Source: Fremontodendron californicum (lineage: Eukaryota; Streptophyta; Magnoliopsida; Malvales; Malvaceae). Taken from it: a DNA stretch of 64,000 nucleotides. The DNA lies in NCBI GenBank assembly GCA_030761205.1, contig JAULJL010000015.1, positions 13,211,501 through 13,275,500 on the forward strand. Direction: 5' to 3'. The position numbers and the translations under genes are program-made. Shown in pieces: positions 12,249 to 22,513 of the stretch (the stretch's first letter is position 1; each line of letters starts with the position of its first letter). Under the pieces are notes generated by a model. It was not told the origin of the DNA and ran no database searches. It saw only the letters and a list, made by a program, of their open reading frames with translations.

Positions 12249-12335
12249 AACCCCGGTTAAATGGCGGATAACGGTACTCCGTGATTATTTAAGTCGGTTC
12301 CATCAGCTACCCACAAAACTGATATTGTATATAAA
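12249..12335 (+). promoter_or_regulatory. Candidate internal promoter of the 178-codon ORF, TATA at 12328-12335
   Basis: A block of about 87 bp between the polyprotein stop and the next ORF starts AACCCCGGTTAAATGGCGG and ends in TATATAAA. It is repeated almost exactly in A2 (54468-54554). The TATA is 36 bp before the ATG, leaving a short pyrimidine-rich leader. Separate transcription is inferred; a splice acceptor in the same stretch is an alternative. Confidence 0.55.
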
Positions 12336-12370
12336 TTTCTCTTTCAATTTCTTTTTCATTTTTTTTCAAG

Positions 12371-12907
12371 ATGGATGATATTCTCACAAGATTGCAGAAA
12401 CGATTTCCTCCTTTTCCTCGAAATATTTTACTGAAGCTTTACCAAGTTCGATTTGAAAGATTAAGAATGCTTATGCACAAAGGGATTCCTGAAGACATAC
12501 GTTGGATAATTGAAGCCAAGGTACGTGAAGATGAATATCTTCCTGTTTTGCATTTACCAGGTACAGGTAGAAGCACTTATGCAAAGAAGCGACGAGCAAA
12601 GCGCATGAGTTCAAATTGCCACAAGTGTGCACGATGGACGTGTAACGGTAAATGTCGTTCTATTGGGATTCCGTTCTCTAATCGAGATGATAAAATTGAA
12701 TTCATTAAGGATGGACTGAGTAAGGAGAATTTGGGTAATATCCAACTTTCTCTTGAGACGCATCCTAGTGGAGACGTACAAAGAGAAATTCTTGATTTAT
12801 GGCCGCAATTCCAAAGGGAATGGCAACATCTTGGGAATCTGATGTTAAAAGACCCTGTTTGCCAGCTTGTAAGAAAACTGGATGGGAAGCATATCCTCGA
12901 CTCATAG
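12371..12907 (+). CDS. Conserved accessory ORF of A1, 178 residues, Cys-rich, function unknown
   Basis: A basic, soluble-looking protein with no signal peptide or membrane segment, so it does not resemble the env-like proteins some Athila elements encode at this position. The centre (about residues 82-94) has the pattern CHKCARWTCNGKC, a compact four-cysteine cluster that could bind zinc, right after a KKRRAKR basic stretch that could bind nucleic acid or act as a nuclear signal. The C-terminal half is Trp/Leu-rich and mildly helical. A2 carries the same ORF at the same length with four residue changes by eye. I do not recognise the family. Its place after the polyprotein and behind its own TATA block suggests independent expression. 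Confidence 0.8.
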   Translation: MDDILTRLQKRFPPFPRNILLKLYQVRFERLRMLMHKGIPEDIRWIIEAKVREDEYLPVLHLPGTGRSTYAKKRRAKRMSSNCHKCARWTCNGKCRSIGIPFSNRDDKIEFIKDGLSKENLGNIQLSLETHPSGDVQREILDLWPQFQREWQHLGNLMLKDPVCQLVRKLDGKHILDS

Positions 12908-13276
12908 AAGGCGTTTAAGCCGTTTCTGGACGTAAAACCAGAGGAAGATGTGAGCCACAATCACAACTACAATAAATGACTTCTCAGCTTTTGGTTTGAT
13001 TTGCAATAATTTCATTTCGGTTTAATTTACGTGTTGTTCGATTTGTGTAATTATTCTCGTATTTTTTGCATTGGTCTTTTACGATTGATTTTTCTTCTCT
13101 TTTTGATTTTCTTCCTGAAATCACGCAAAAATCTTTTGTTAGGTTAACATTTTCTTCTGACAGGTCAAATACACTTTCGGCGACATTATCTAACATTTTG
13201 TTTGTTGTGTCTCAGTTATAATAAGTGGTTAGCAACCTCTGCAGGTAATATCTCCTAAAGTCTACCTTTAAAATTT

Positions 13277-13294
13277 GACATTGGGGACAATGTC
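13277..13294 (+). other. Perfect hairpin followed by a G tract
   Basis: Stem GACATTG, loop GGGA, stem CAATGTC, followed about 14 bases later by AGTAGGGGGTAAGGG. The same hairpin is at 56239-56256 in A2, and two variants occur elsewhere in A2. It may be an RNA signal or a secondary polypurine priming site. Confidence 0.7.
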
Positions 13295-13299
13295 ATATT

Positions 13300-14944
13300 T
13301 TAGTAGGGGGTAAGGGACATATTTTGCTAATTTAAAAATAAAAAAAAAAATTGTTGTGTTTTAAGCAATTTAGAAGTATTCATTCTGAACAAGGTCTGAG
13401 TAAGGGAGACTTGAGACATACCTTGTCAGTTTGATTTAATATTCTTCTTCAACAAAAAAAAAAAAAGCATGTTTAGACTTAGTGTGTTTTTTAGTTACTT
13501 TCAATACTATAATGAGATATGAATTGCATAAGTCTAAAACAGATTTATTAGTGAGAAGATTTTCATGAGAATTGAGCTTGATGTCAACCTTTTTATGAGC
13601 CAATGTTAATATGATATGTTGATTGAGAAAGAAGCATGTTTAGACTTAATCTGACTTGTATAATCATCTTTGTGAGTTTTTGAGCCTATAATGATTGATG
13701 CATTATACAAATCAATCTAATTTCTTTCTTGAGTGCTCTTATGATTACATGATTCTCTAGAACTTGCTTTAAACCGTTTGAGACTATATTGATACATGTG
13801 ACAACATGAATATGATAGAGGCATTAGGATTATAACCAGAGCCAAACAGCCATCCATTATTAATGTTCTAAGAGAACATCCCCACTAGTGAGCCAATTTG
13901 AGCCTACATTAAATATGCTGTTTTATTGGTAACCACAACTTACACCTAGCCTAAATATACTTATATCCTTACCCTTGTTCTAAAGATGGATTATATATTT
14001 TGAGACATATTGCAAAAAAACAAGGGATATTTTTAGTTGAAAATTTGGGTTAGAAACAAAAGATAAGTGTGGGAGAAGAAAAGAAAAGAAAAAGTCAAGA
14101 GAAAAAGAAAGGGATCATTGTCAAATACATTCCCATATTAAAAAAAAAAAAAAAAAAATCTTCTCTTGAACTTCTAGAAAAAGATGTTACAAAGTTGGTT
14201 AGAATGATGCAAAGGCTCAACATGAATATTTAGCCTATGTTATTATGTGCTTTATAAGAGTTTTGAGAAGTTTTATTTGTATGATCTTATTATGTCTCTA
14301 AAATCTATGAACTCTTTGGAACCTTTGTGATATCTTTATCCTTTTGTTCTTTAACCACATTATAACCCTTTGGCCCCATTACAACCTTGAATAAAGACCT
14401 CTTGATTTATGAAGTTGTATGATCTAAATAGTAGAGAATAGGTGGACAAGCAAGCATATGGTAGAAGTGTTTTCATGAGATTGATTGAGTGTAAACACTT
14501 TACCACTACTTTAAAGAGTGAAAATCAAGAGAGTATCCCATGTGAGAAGTTGAGATTAAGTTTGAATATGCACTATTTTGATTGAAATATGTTATGTTAA
14601 TATTGGCTTAACTCAAACTATTTACATTCAAGCAAGATTTTTTTGTGAATTTCTTTAAGCTATTGATTAGTTTTTAAGACTTGTCCAATGATTATCTCTA
14701 ATTTATATTGGAAGGATTAGTTATAATTATTATTTTTAGTTTTTCTTATGTCTTCAATGTTTGTGGGTATCGTCCTAGTAAACCCTCACGAGACTAAACT
14801 CGTCCACTAGGGACACCTAGGGGTTTAAAGGCTTGTGTCACATGCTAAGTGCCACCGTGATTTCCTACGAAAATGGATTAGATTAGATTTTCTTATTTTA
14901 TTGAGTCGTTGCTAGGGACTAGCAACAATCTAAGTATGGGGGTG
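13300..14944 (+). other. A1 3' untranslated region and polypurine tract (14934-14944)
   Basis: No coding sequence seen. The segment from about 13480 on is shared at high identity with A2 56800-58251. It holds A-rich runs (about 13326-13350, 13446-13466, 14139-14157). The polypurine tract GTATGGGGGTG directly precedes the 3' LTR. Confidence 0.75.
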
Positions 14945-16428
14945 TGATAACTCGTATAATTATATAGTTTTTAGTTATGTTTTATTATTGTTTTGTGTCA
15001 AATACGAGTTATTATTGTTTAGTCTAATTGTGTTTATGATCTTTTATATTTTTATGTAATTTGGTGTTTTTCACAAGTTTCTTTGAGTGATTTCAGATTA
15101 CTAGAATTAAGGGCAAATCCAGTTCAGTTCCAGTTCCGACACCTTTTGCCATATCAGCTATATCTCGAGTTTCACTGAAGCAATAAGGCTGAACTTTGTA
15201 TCCCTGCAAATCTAAGAGGCATATCTATCTTTTTCATGTTTTACACTTCTTGAAACGGAGTCGTTTTCCCTAGCGAAATCGACCATCAAGTTGGCTGATG
15301 TGCAATGACGTCTGTTCTGCACCGTTTTGGTATTTTGACCATATCTTCCGATCCACGTGCGCAAATGATCTGATTCCAACGGCTATGGATCCGTAACTGA
15401 TAGGGGTATATTTTTCTAGAAGACCATTTTATCAGATCGAGCCTCCAACATTGACAAAATCGACCATCAAGCTGGCTGATCAGAATTGTCATACAATATG
15501 ACGAAAATTGTTAGAAAAATGCACCCACCTATTATACCTACCTTTGAAATTTGTAAAGCTTGTCTCTTGTCATTTAGCCCTCCAAAATGTGTATAAATAG
15601 AGGGCCTTGGATGAGTATTGGGATACATTGATACATTGGTAGGATAGCCATTGTAATAAAATTCTCTAAGTTTTCTTTTTCTTTCCTTTCTCTAGTTTTC
15701 TTTTTCTTCTTACATTTCTTTTCATTTTATTCATATCTAGTATGTGTTTCTAATCATATTGTTGAGGTGATGAGGTGAAGCTCTTGGTAAATGCTAAGGT
15801 TAGTCTCTTAAACATGAGCTAAAATGAATCATCATTTATAAGCACTAGCATAGATAATATTTTCTTTTGGTTTAAAATCATACTTGCAAAGTAGAGATCT
15901 TGATTCATTATTGACAATGAAAATGGCACAGTAAATGCTTGGTTTCATAACCTTGATTTGTTGTAGACATATACCTTGGCATAAGGAATGCTTGGACTCT
16001 TTTTATGAGTTTTGAGGACACCAAATGAACATAATATCATATGCTATGGACGTTGGACAATTTGGACTGAATTGCTAAACCTTCCGATTGGAACCTCCCT
16101 TATGTGTGGATTTCAATTGTGTAATAAAACAAGATTAATCTTAGCATAACACCAAGAGTGGATTCTCTAACCTCAACATCCTTTCTTATTGTTTTTTATA
16201 TTTTGTTTAATTTCTTTTATGTTATTTTATTTATTTTGTTCTCTAATATCTTGTTTATTTTGTTTTGTTGTTGATTCCCTAATATCTTATTTACTTTCTT
16301 TTTCTTATATATTTATAAACTTATACTTACTAATACGCTTCCCTGTGGTTCGACCTCGGACACCCGAGAATTTATTACTTGAACATAACCTGCACTTGGG
16401 TTTACAACTCTTAATTGAGTTTCCATCA
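14945..16428 (+). repeat. A1 3' LTR
   Basis: Same length as the 5' LTR (1484 bp). By eye the only difference is one base at about 15210 (CTGCAAATC against CTGCAAAGC at about 7689). It is followed by CACAC (16429-16433), the right target-site copy. The near-identity argues for a very recent insertion. Confidence 0.93.
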
Positions 16429-17117
16429 CACACGATTAATAAGGTACCATTTTATACGGGTGTTGTAGGGGTGCTAATCATTCCCCGCAAGTAACTGAGT
16501 CCCGAACTTGCTTCTTTGATTTCTCTGGTTTAAAAACACAGACTTGAAATTGGTTTTAAAAATATTTTAATTAATTTTAAAATGTTTTGTAAAATCGGTT
16601 TTAATAGGTGGCCAATCATACCTAGCCAAAAAAGATTGGTGGCGACTCCATGTCTTTTTCGAGGTCTTTTTCAAACCCTCATTTTATTTTAAGAGGAATT
16701 AAGTCGTCTTTTCCTCTGTTTTCCCCACTATCACACTTAACGAATAAAGTCTCGCGATGAGACTTGTTATTTTTTAGGTTGCGACAGTAATCTCAGCGAA
16801 TCAAATGGCAAAGTACGATCATGTGGATATAACTTTCAAAATTGAATCTCAGATTATTGCCATGACTGCCTTTGTATTCATTATTTGGAAAGCTGAAATT
16901 GAATGAAACTAAAAGAATATTTACTGATAAATGACAATGATGAATGAATAGAGGGAATGAAAATGCATCACACTGTTATCGTATTAAAATAATAAAAAAT
17001 AAACTAGCCCATACATAAAAGACCATCTCTAATGCTCTTGGGCATAAGCAATTAAGGACTTGACTCACTGCATTACATTTTACGAGATTCAAGGATAACC
17101 GACAGCTTTGTCATTTT

Positions 17118-19480
17118 TCAATTACCCAACTCCATTTCTGGTGGACATGGGTACACAAACAATTTTCCTTCATCATCAGACTTCACTTCTCCTTTCTTTA
17201 CCACTTGAATAGAAAGCTCAGAAAATACTTTTTCTAAATTCAGTAGGGCCACGTCAGGGTAAACCCATCCTCCTGAACAAAAAGTGGAATAGAGATAAGG
17301 AATGACTAACTTCTTAGGCTCCCATTCATACCCCATCATACGAGCCATCCTCTTTCATTTCTTCTCAACTTTAATTATTTCTCTATCCTTCCTAATCAGC
17401 TTGTAACCTACCCCAAACCTTTCCTTATTTTCTCGGATTACTGGCAGCTTCCTGATCCCTCAAAGATACTTCCCTAATCCAACTCCAATATGCCAACCCA
17501 TTCCAACAGTCTGTTTGAAAATGGTAGCAATTTGAGAAAAATATGAAACATGCATCTTGGATTCCTCATCCACATAGGTCGCGTTGATGAACTCAAAATA
17601 TCTAAAATGAATATTCCAGCGCTTCATCAGTTGCTTCATATTCCTCAAAGAATTCAATCTGAGAGAAATCCATCAATTTCTGTACTTCCTCGCGAAACTC
17701 AACACAATTCTGAATAGAATGACCAACTGCCCCCACGTGATACTTGGAAATCTTACTTGGGTCATACCTGCCATAATGAATATTCGAACTGACTAGTACT
17801 GGACAAATCATGTCGGCTTCGACCAAAACATCAAAAACATAATCCATTAAAGTCGTGACTTCATCCACATTCCTTTTAACGATGGTGATCTTACCTTCCC
17901 CCAAAGCATTGACCGCTGGCCCAGCATGATTTGGTAAAGGATTACAGCTAACATTTGGCCCATATTTTCTTCAAAATTTATCAGACCAGCTTTGACGAGA
18001 CTTTGCACCTTATATTTCAATGAGGTATAATTATCGGTAGAGTGCCCAACATTCCCTGAATGGTAGTCGCATTGAGCATTAGGACTTTAATGGTTCCAAG
18101 TGTACCGGTGCAACCAGGTGATTTTTGATGAGATCTGGAAGTAAATCTGCATACGACATCGGAATTGGATCGATAGGTGTTCTGTCTTGACCCATTCAAG
18201 GTCCTCTTGGGTTGTTTGTGGGCTGGTTGGTTTGTACTGGTGGTCTGACTGGTGGAACCAATGGTCTAGGATGGAAATTTGGTTGGAATGTTTTTTGCGG
18301 TGCAGGTGGATAAGCATATGGGATGGGGTTGATAGCATTGATATTCGGGTAGTATGGCTGGTACATGGGTTCTGGGATATGTGGGACGTAACCTCTCATT
18401 TGTTGCACTCCATGTGCAACGGTTTGAACATCAGCTTATTTTTTCTTGGAAGTAAAACTCTTCTTAGCAGTGGCTCCCCTCCTTCAATCTTGCCACTCTT
18501 GATGGCGTTCTCTATAATCTCCCCAAAAATCACCATATCGGCGAAGTTCTTTGTGGCGTTGCCAATCATCCTGTCGTAGTACGGGGCCTTAAGAGTACTG
18601 ACAAATAACATTGTAGTCTCTTTCTCAGTTAGGGGTGGTTGGATCTGGGTAGAAATATCCCTCCACCTCTGAGCATAGTCCTTAAAACTTTCAGTGGACT
18701 TTTTTTTCCATATTCTATAGGGACAAACTGTCAGGGGCCATATCGACAATGTGCTTATATTGGTTGATGAATGACTTGGCTAACTCCTTCCAGGTGCGAT
18801 CTTGATTCTTATCAAGTTGAACATACCACTTAGCAGAGGAACCTGTAAGACTCCTGAAAGACATGGACAAGCAACTTGTCATCTTTAGTGTGAGCAGCCA
18901 TCTTCCGGTAGTACATGGTAATGTGAGATATGGGACACTTGGACCCGTCAAACTTCTCAAAATCGTGCGTCTTGAATTTCGGCGGAATTATCATGTCTGG
19001 GACCAAACAAAGTCCCTCAGCATCCATGGAACCATAAAAGTTTAGCCCCTCAACAGCCAGAAGTCTCTCTTCCATCAATTTCATCTTCCGAGACTCAATC
19101 TCTTCCATGGCTTTCAGCTTCTCCTGTTCCTTAGCATCATCTAAGTTTGGGACTAGAATCGGATCTATTTTTCCCCAGGAGCAGGAATAGTTTATCTTGG
19201 GACCAGAGGTTGAACGTATGGATAAGTGAATCCTCCCATGAATGGCACCTGTTGTGACTGTTCCTGTTGGGACATCTGAACTTGAGATTGAAAGCCTGGT
19301 GGATATGAAGATTCCCCCACATTCTGATTCTTCCCCTGAGAACCGGATTCATCTGCTTTATCTTTCCCTTTCATACTTTTCATCATTTCCAGCAAAGCGC
19401 TCAACTGCTCTCTAATCTTATCTTGGACTATTCCACCCTGTCTAACCTCGAAGTTTGTTCTTCGGCCATTAGTCTAGCTT
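17118..19480 (-). pseudogene. E1 gag pseudogene (Tat/Ogre type)
   Basis: Fragments in shifting frames read in order on the minus strand. First comes the N-terminal part around 19480-19190 (Gln-rich, SALLEMMKSMKGK). Next are the Gag core at 19108-18396 (KFKTHDFEKFDGSKCP, then RWRDISTQIQPPL and YYDRMIGNATKNFADM) and a Pro/Tyr-rich linker at 18408-18196. Zinc-knuckle-like pieces (GHSIQNC) lie near 17700. A G-patch-like piece (VGLGKYL) is near 17460 and a GGWVYPD region at 17348-17118. At least five frameshifts or stops separate them. Coding stops at the S1 insertion and no RT follows. Confidence 0.85.
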
Positions 19481-19827
19481 TGGACTTGGTATTATAAGAA
19501 TGCCGAGCGGACTGTCTTGAAGATTCTGATTGTCGAGCAATCCTTGAACCTTTATTTATCAAAATTTTCAAAATTAGGATGTCGTATTACTTAACAAAAA
19601 ATTTGATCATGAAAAAGATATAACAAACTTGTATGATGATGAAAATGCATGTATGGAGGAATATTGGCCACATAACAGTCGTTTAATAGAAGAAATCTTA
19701 ATAGAATCCATCACTAATATCCATAAAAAAATCCCATAAAAATAAAGAAAATCTTAAAATAAAACAAAAAAATCCTAAAAACATGAAAATCTCAAAAATC
19801 CTAAGAATCTGAAAAAAAAAAAAGGTC

Positions 19828-21750
19828 CTAAAATGTGATGATGAAAACCCTAAACAGTAATGCCTCCATATAAACTTCATGACTCGTTGATAGTGAGCTT
19901 CTGTTTCTTCCAAAAGTTTGAACAAACGTTGGCCATTCGGATAGAAAGGATACACCCCTGTCTTCAATCCTATCATTCATCTCATCGGCCTTACGAGCTG
20001 CCACATTAAACTGGTCAAACATATTCTTCAAAAGGTTTAATCTTTTCAACTCTGCATTCAGAAGTTGTTCATATTCTACCTCTGACGTCATCAAGTTCTC
20101 AAACAAATCTTGGCATTCTTCTTCCGACTTCATGCATTCGGATTGAAACTTGTCAATTTCTTCTTCCATGCGTACAAGCTCAGAATTTTTGAATGAAGAT
20201 GTCTCATCTAACTCCTTGAAAGCTGTTTTCCATGTGTGGTAGTCCTGCTTGAGTTTTTGAGTTCTCCTATCTTGCCCAATCAAGTTGTCCTCCAGTTTTC
20301 TAATATCCACTCGTAGTTTCTTGACCTTTCCATCCCGTTTTTCTAGATCATCTTCTAGTTTCCTCACTTTAGCTTGAAGTTTCTGATTTTCTTGCCCCAG
20401 TTCATCATTCTCTTCACGCAACTTTCTCTTAGCTAGTTCTATCTTCAACATGGGATCTGCTGGTGGTATTCGGGTTGAACTGTTAGAACTATCTTCTTGA
20501 AAGAACACAATATCTTTAGCTCGTCTGGCATGCCATACCGAGTACTCAGGTGAAGTGCTATATGTGAACTTCCCACTACCTACTCTAAATGTTTGCTTCC
20601 ACGCCTTAGTAACTTCTTGTCTCTTCTTTTGAGCTTGTTTGTCGGTGTAGGAGAACTCACACTGATTAAGCCCTTTAGTCATTGGTATGAATTGTTCATA
20701 CCCTGCTTGTCTTTGAAACTAAAATGGGAACATAACTGATAGCCCCTTATAAGCCTGGAAGAGGTACCCATGGTTGATCCCCACATCCGTACAACATTGA
20801 ATCATGACTCATCCAAGGAGCTTTCCAAACAACTTCTTGACTGGTAAGCTTTCCTAAAAACAAAACCAAATCATTCTTGGACTTTGGTTCGGGCTATGTA
20901 CTTTCGCAAAACACCTTGATAGGAATGCTGGTAGTGAAGTATGGCTTTTGAAACCTTGACTCTTTGCATTCAAAATGGCTCTTCATCCAAACATACAACA
21001 GTTGTACGCACCCAGTAAAATGTCCTTTCCCGGTTTGTCGACAATAATTCAGAGATCTCACAGTTTCTGCCATAATGGTTGGAGCTGTATTAAACTTGTA
21101 CTTCACTTGATCAATTAGGCCCACACATTCAATTCAACATGTCCCAAAACTTTGGGAAAAATCATCATCCCATATATAACCAGTGCCATGATGTCAACGC
21201 ATTCTTCATCATCCGGGTGTTTCTTGATAAAATTGCGAAAAAAGCTCCAAGCAATGCAATTATTTTTACCTTTCACAGTTATATGACGCTCAATTTCTGG
21301 TATGCTAATCCCAATCAACTTAGCCAGCCTCTTGTGGTAGACTTTCTTATTCTTCAAAAAGATCTCATCAGGCTTTGAATAGTCAAGACGAAGCAGTATT
21401 GAGTACACCTCAATTGTGGGCACCATATCTACTTAATTAAAAACAAAGCATCGGTAAGAAGGATCCCAAAATTGCATCATGGCCCTGACCAAATTTTTGT
21501 CTATCTCAACCGAGAGAAGTAGGGCTATGTCACCATATTTCTTCGAAAACCCTATTGTCTGGCCTCGTCCCATGATTTCCAAATGTTGATCAAGTCGGTG
21601 AAGTCATTCTACATGAGATCCAAATTAACTCTTTCGGGGAGGGTGGAAATATAGCCTGCCTGTAAACAATCCCCGGTCTCTCGTTGAACTTCTTCGGACC
21701 TAGTCTTCAAGCTAATTGACGACTCAAACTTTACAACTGCTGGGCTTTCC
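19828..21750 (-). pseudogene. E1 ORF1 pseudogene (extra Ogre-type ORF upstream of gag)
   Basis: The first frame starts with MESPAVVKFE near 21750. After a stop it continues as MVPTIEVYSILLRLDYSKPD at 21426-21115, the pattern of the plant DUF7745-type domain found in such ORF1 proteins. A later 284-residue frame (20682-19828) is rich in Lys, Glu and Leu heptads (about residues 75-230), a long coiled coil. Several stops and shifts break it. The job of ORF1 in Ogre elements is not established. Confidence 0.75.
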
Positions 21751-21839
21751 ATGGATAATGTGGAGATTTGATTTATCAAACAACTGCTACATGGCACAAT
21801 ATTTTTATGATGATAATGATGTAAATACAATAAGAGAAA

Positions 21840-22492
21840 GAAAGAAAATGGTCAGTATATTTACATAACAAATAAATAAAGGAAATAAACAAAAAATATA
21901 AATTTAAAATGTGAGACAAAGTTAAGAGGTGTTCCTTCATGTGTCCTAACTTGGGTTATTCTTTATGAAACAGGTGGACATGGTTCTAACGTAGGCTGGT
22001 CTCTTAAGTGTTATCTATATGCTGGGCTTTAAGATATTGGACATCTAAAAGGTCTCCAAGTTGCTCCTTAACTTCATCCATGGAGGATGAGTAAGGCACC
22101 CCAATCCTCACCCATTATAGTCTCATTGGAAAAGGTTCAAGTTGGGTGAGACTATTTTCCTAGCCCATACGGAGGTTATTACCCCACGAAAGCATATGTA
22201 CTTTACCCCCTGAGAGTGTTTCGCTAGCCCATACAGAGGTTATTACCCCACGAAGGCGTAGTTACTTTACCCCATCCTAAAAGGACGAGCCCGGGTATAG
22301 GGCTTATGTTCATGAATGTGTGGTGTGTGCGAAGGAACATATCAAACCTTTGACTCACGAAGATTTATGAAAAAAAAAACAAACTAAAAAGAAAAAGATT
22401 AAAACGTTTGAAAAATAATAATAATAATAATAATAAAAAACATTTAAGACGAGAAATAACATGTGACTAACCTATGGCTCGACTCTCAAAAG
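21840..22492 (-). other. E1 leader between primer site and ORF1, with a short duplication
   Basis: No coding sequence. A unit of about 70 bp is duplicated at about 22157-22280 (TAGCCCATAC.GAGGTTATTA followed by CCCCACGAA). A (TAA)n run lies at about 22416-22436. Confidence 0.6.
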
Positions 22493-22510
22493 TCCCAAGT
22501 GGAGTCGCCA
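22493..22510 (-). promoter_or_regulatory. E1 primer-binding site, tRNA-Arg type
   Basis: On the minus strand the site reads TGGCGACTCCACTTGGGA, three bases after the LTR end. It matches, by recall, the complement of plant tRNA-Arg 3' ends except for one or two bases, as is typical of Ogre/Tat elements. Confidence 0.8.
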
Positions 22511-22513
22511 AAC

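Larger units (their letters stand above)
7424..16428 (+). mobile_element. A1: complete young non-autonomous Athila-like LTR retrotransposon (9005 bp)
   Basis: Two 1484-bp LTRs (7424-8907 and 14945-16428) start TG and end CA and differ at one position by eye. The element is bounded by the 5-bp target duplication CACAC (7419-7423 and 16429-16433). Inside are a tRNA-Asp primer site, a hairpin-repeat leader, a Gag-protease-integrase-remnant frame, a TATA-led 178-codon ORF, a long 3' untranslated region and a polypurine tract. The primer site, the DLGAS protease and the Gag type place it with Athila. RT, RNase H and the integrase core are missing, so it must have moved using enzymes from another element. 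It inserted into the S1 LTR. Confidence 0.93.
2747..16786 (+). mobile_element. S1: Ogre-size solo LTR, interrupted by element A1
   Basis: The LTR begins TGTAGATACC and ends GGTTGCGACA. It is flanked by the 5-bp duplication GTAAT (2742-2746 and 16787-16791), with no internal domain on either side, which is the signature of a solo LTR. After removing A1 and its target copy (7424-16433) its length is about 5030 bp, within the range of Ogre LTRs. A block near its 3' end (about 16434-16510) is shared with the LTRs of E1, E3 and S2. The 5' 4.7 kb has no coding sequence but several tandem repeats. Confidence 0.82.

Noticed and set aside
12371..12907. Env-like protein for the accessory ORF
   Set aside because: No signal peptide, membrane segment or glycosylation-rich region; only the genomic position resembles env-like ORFs.
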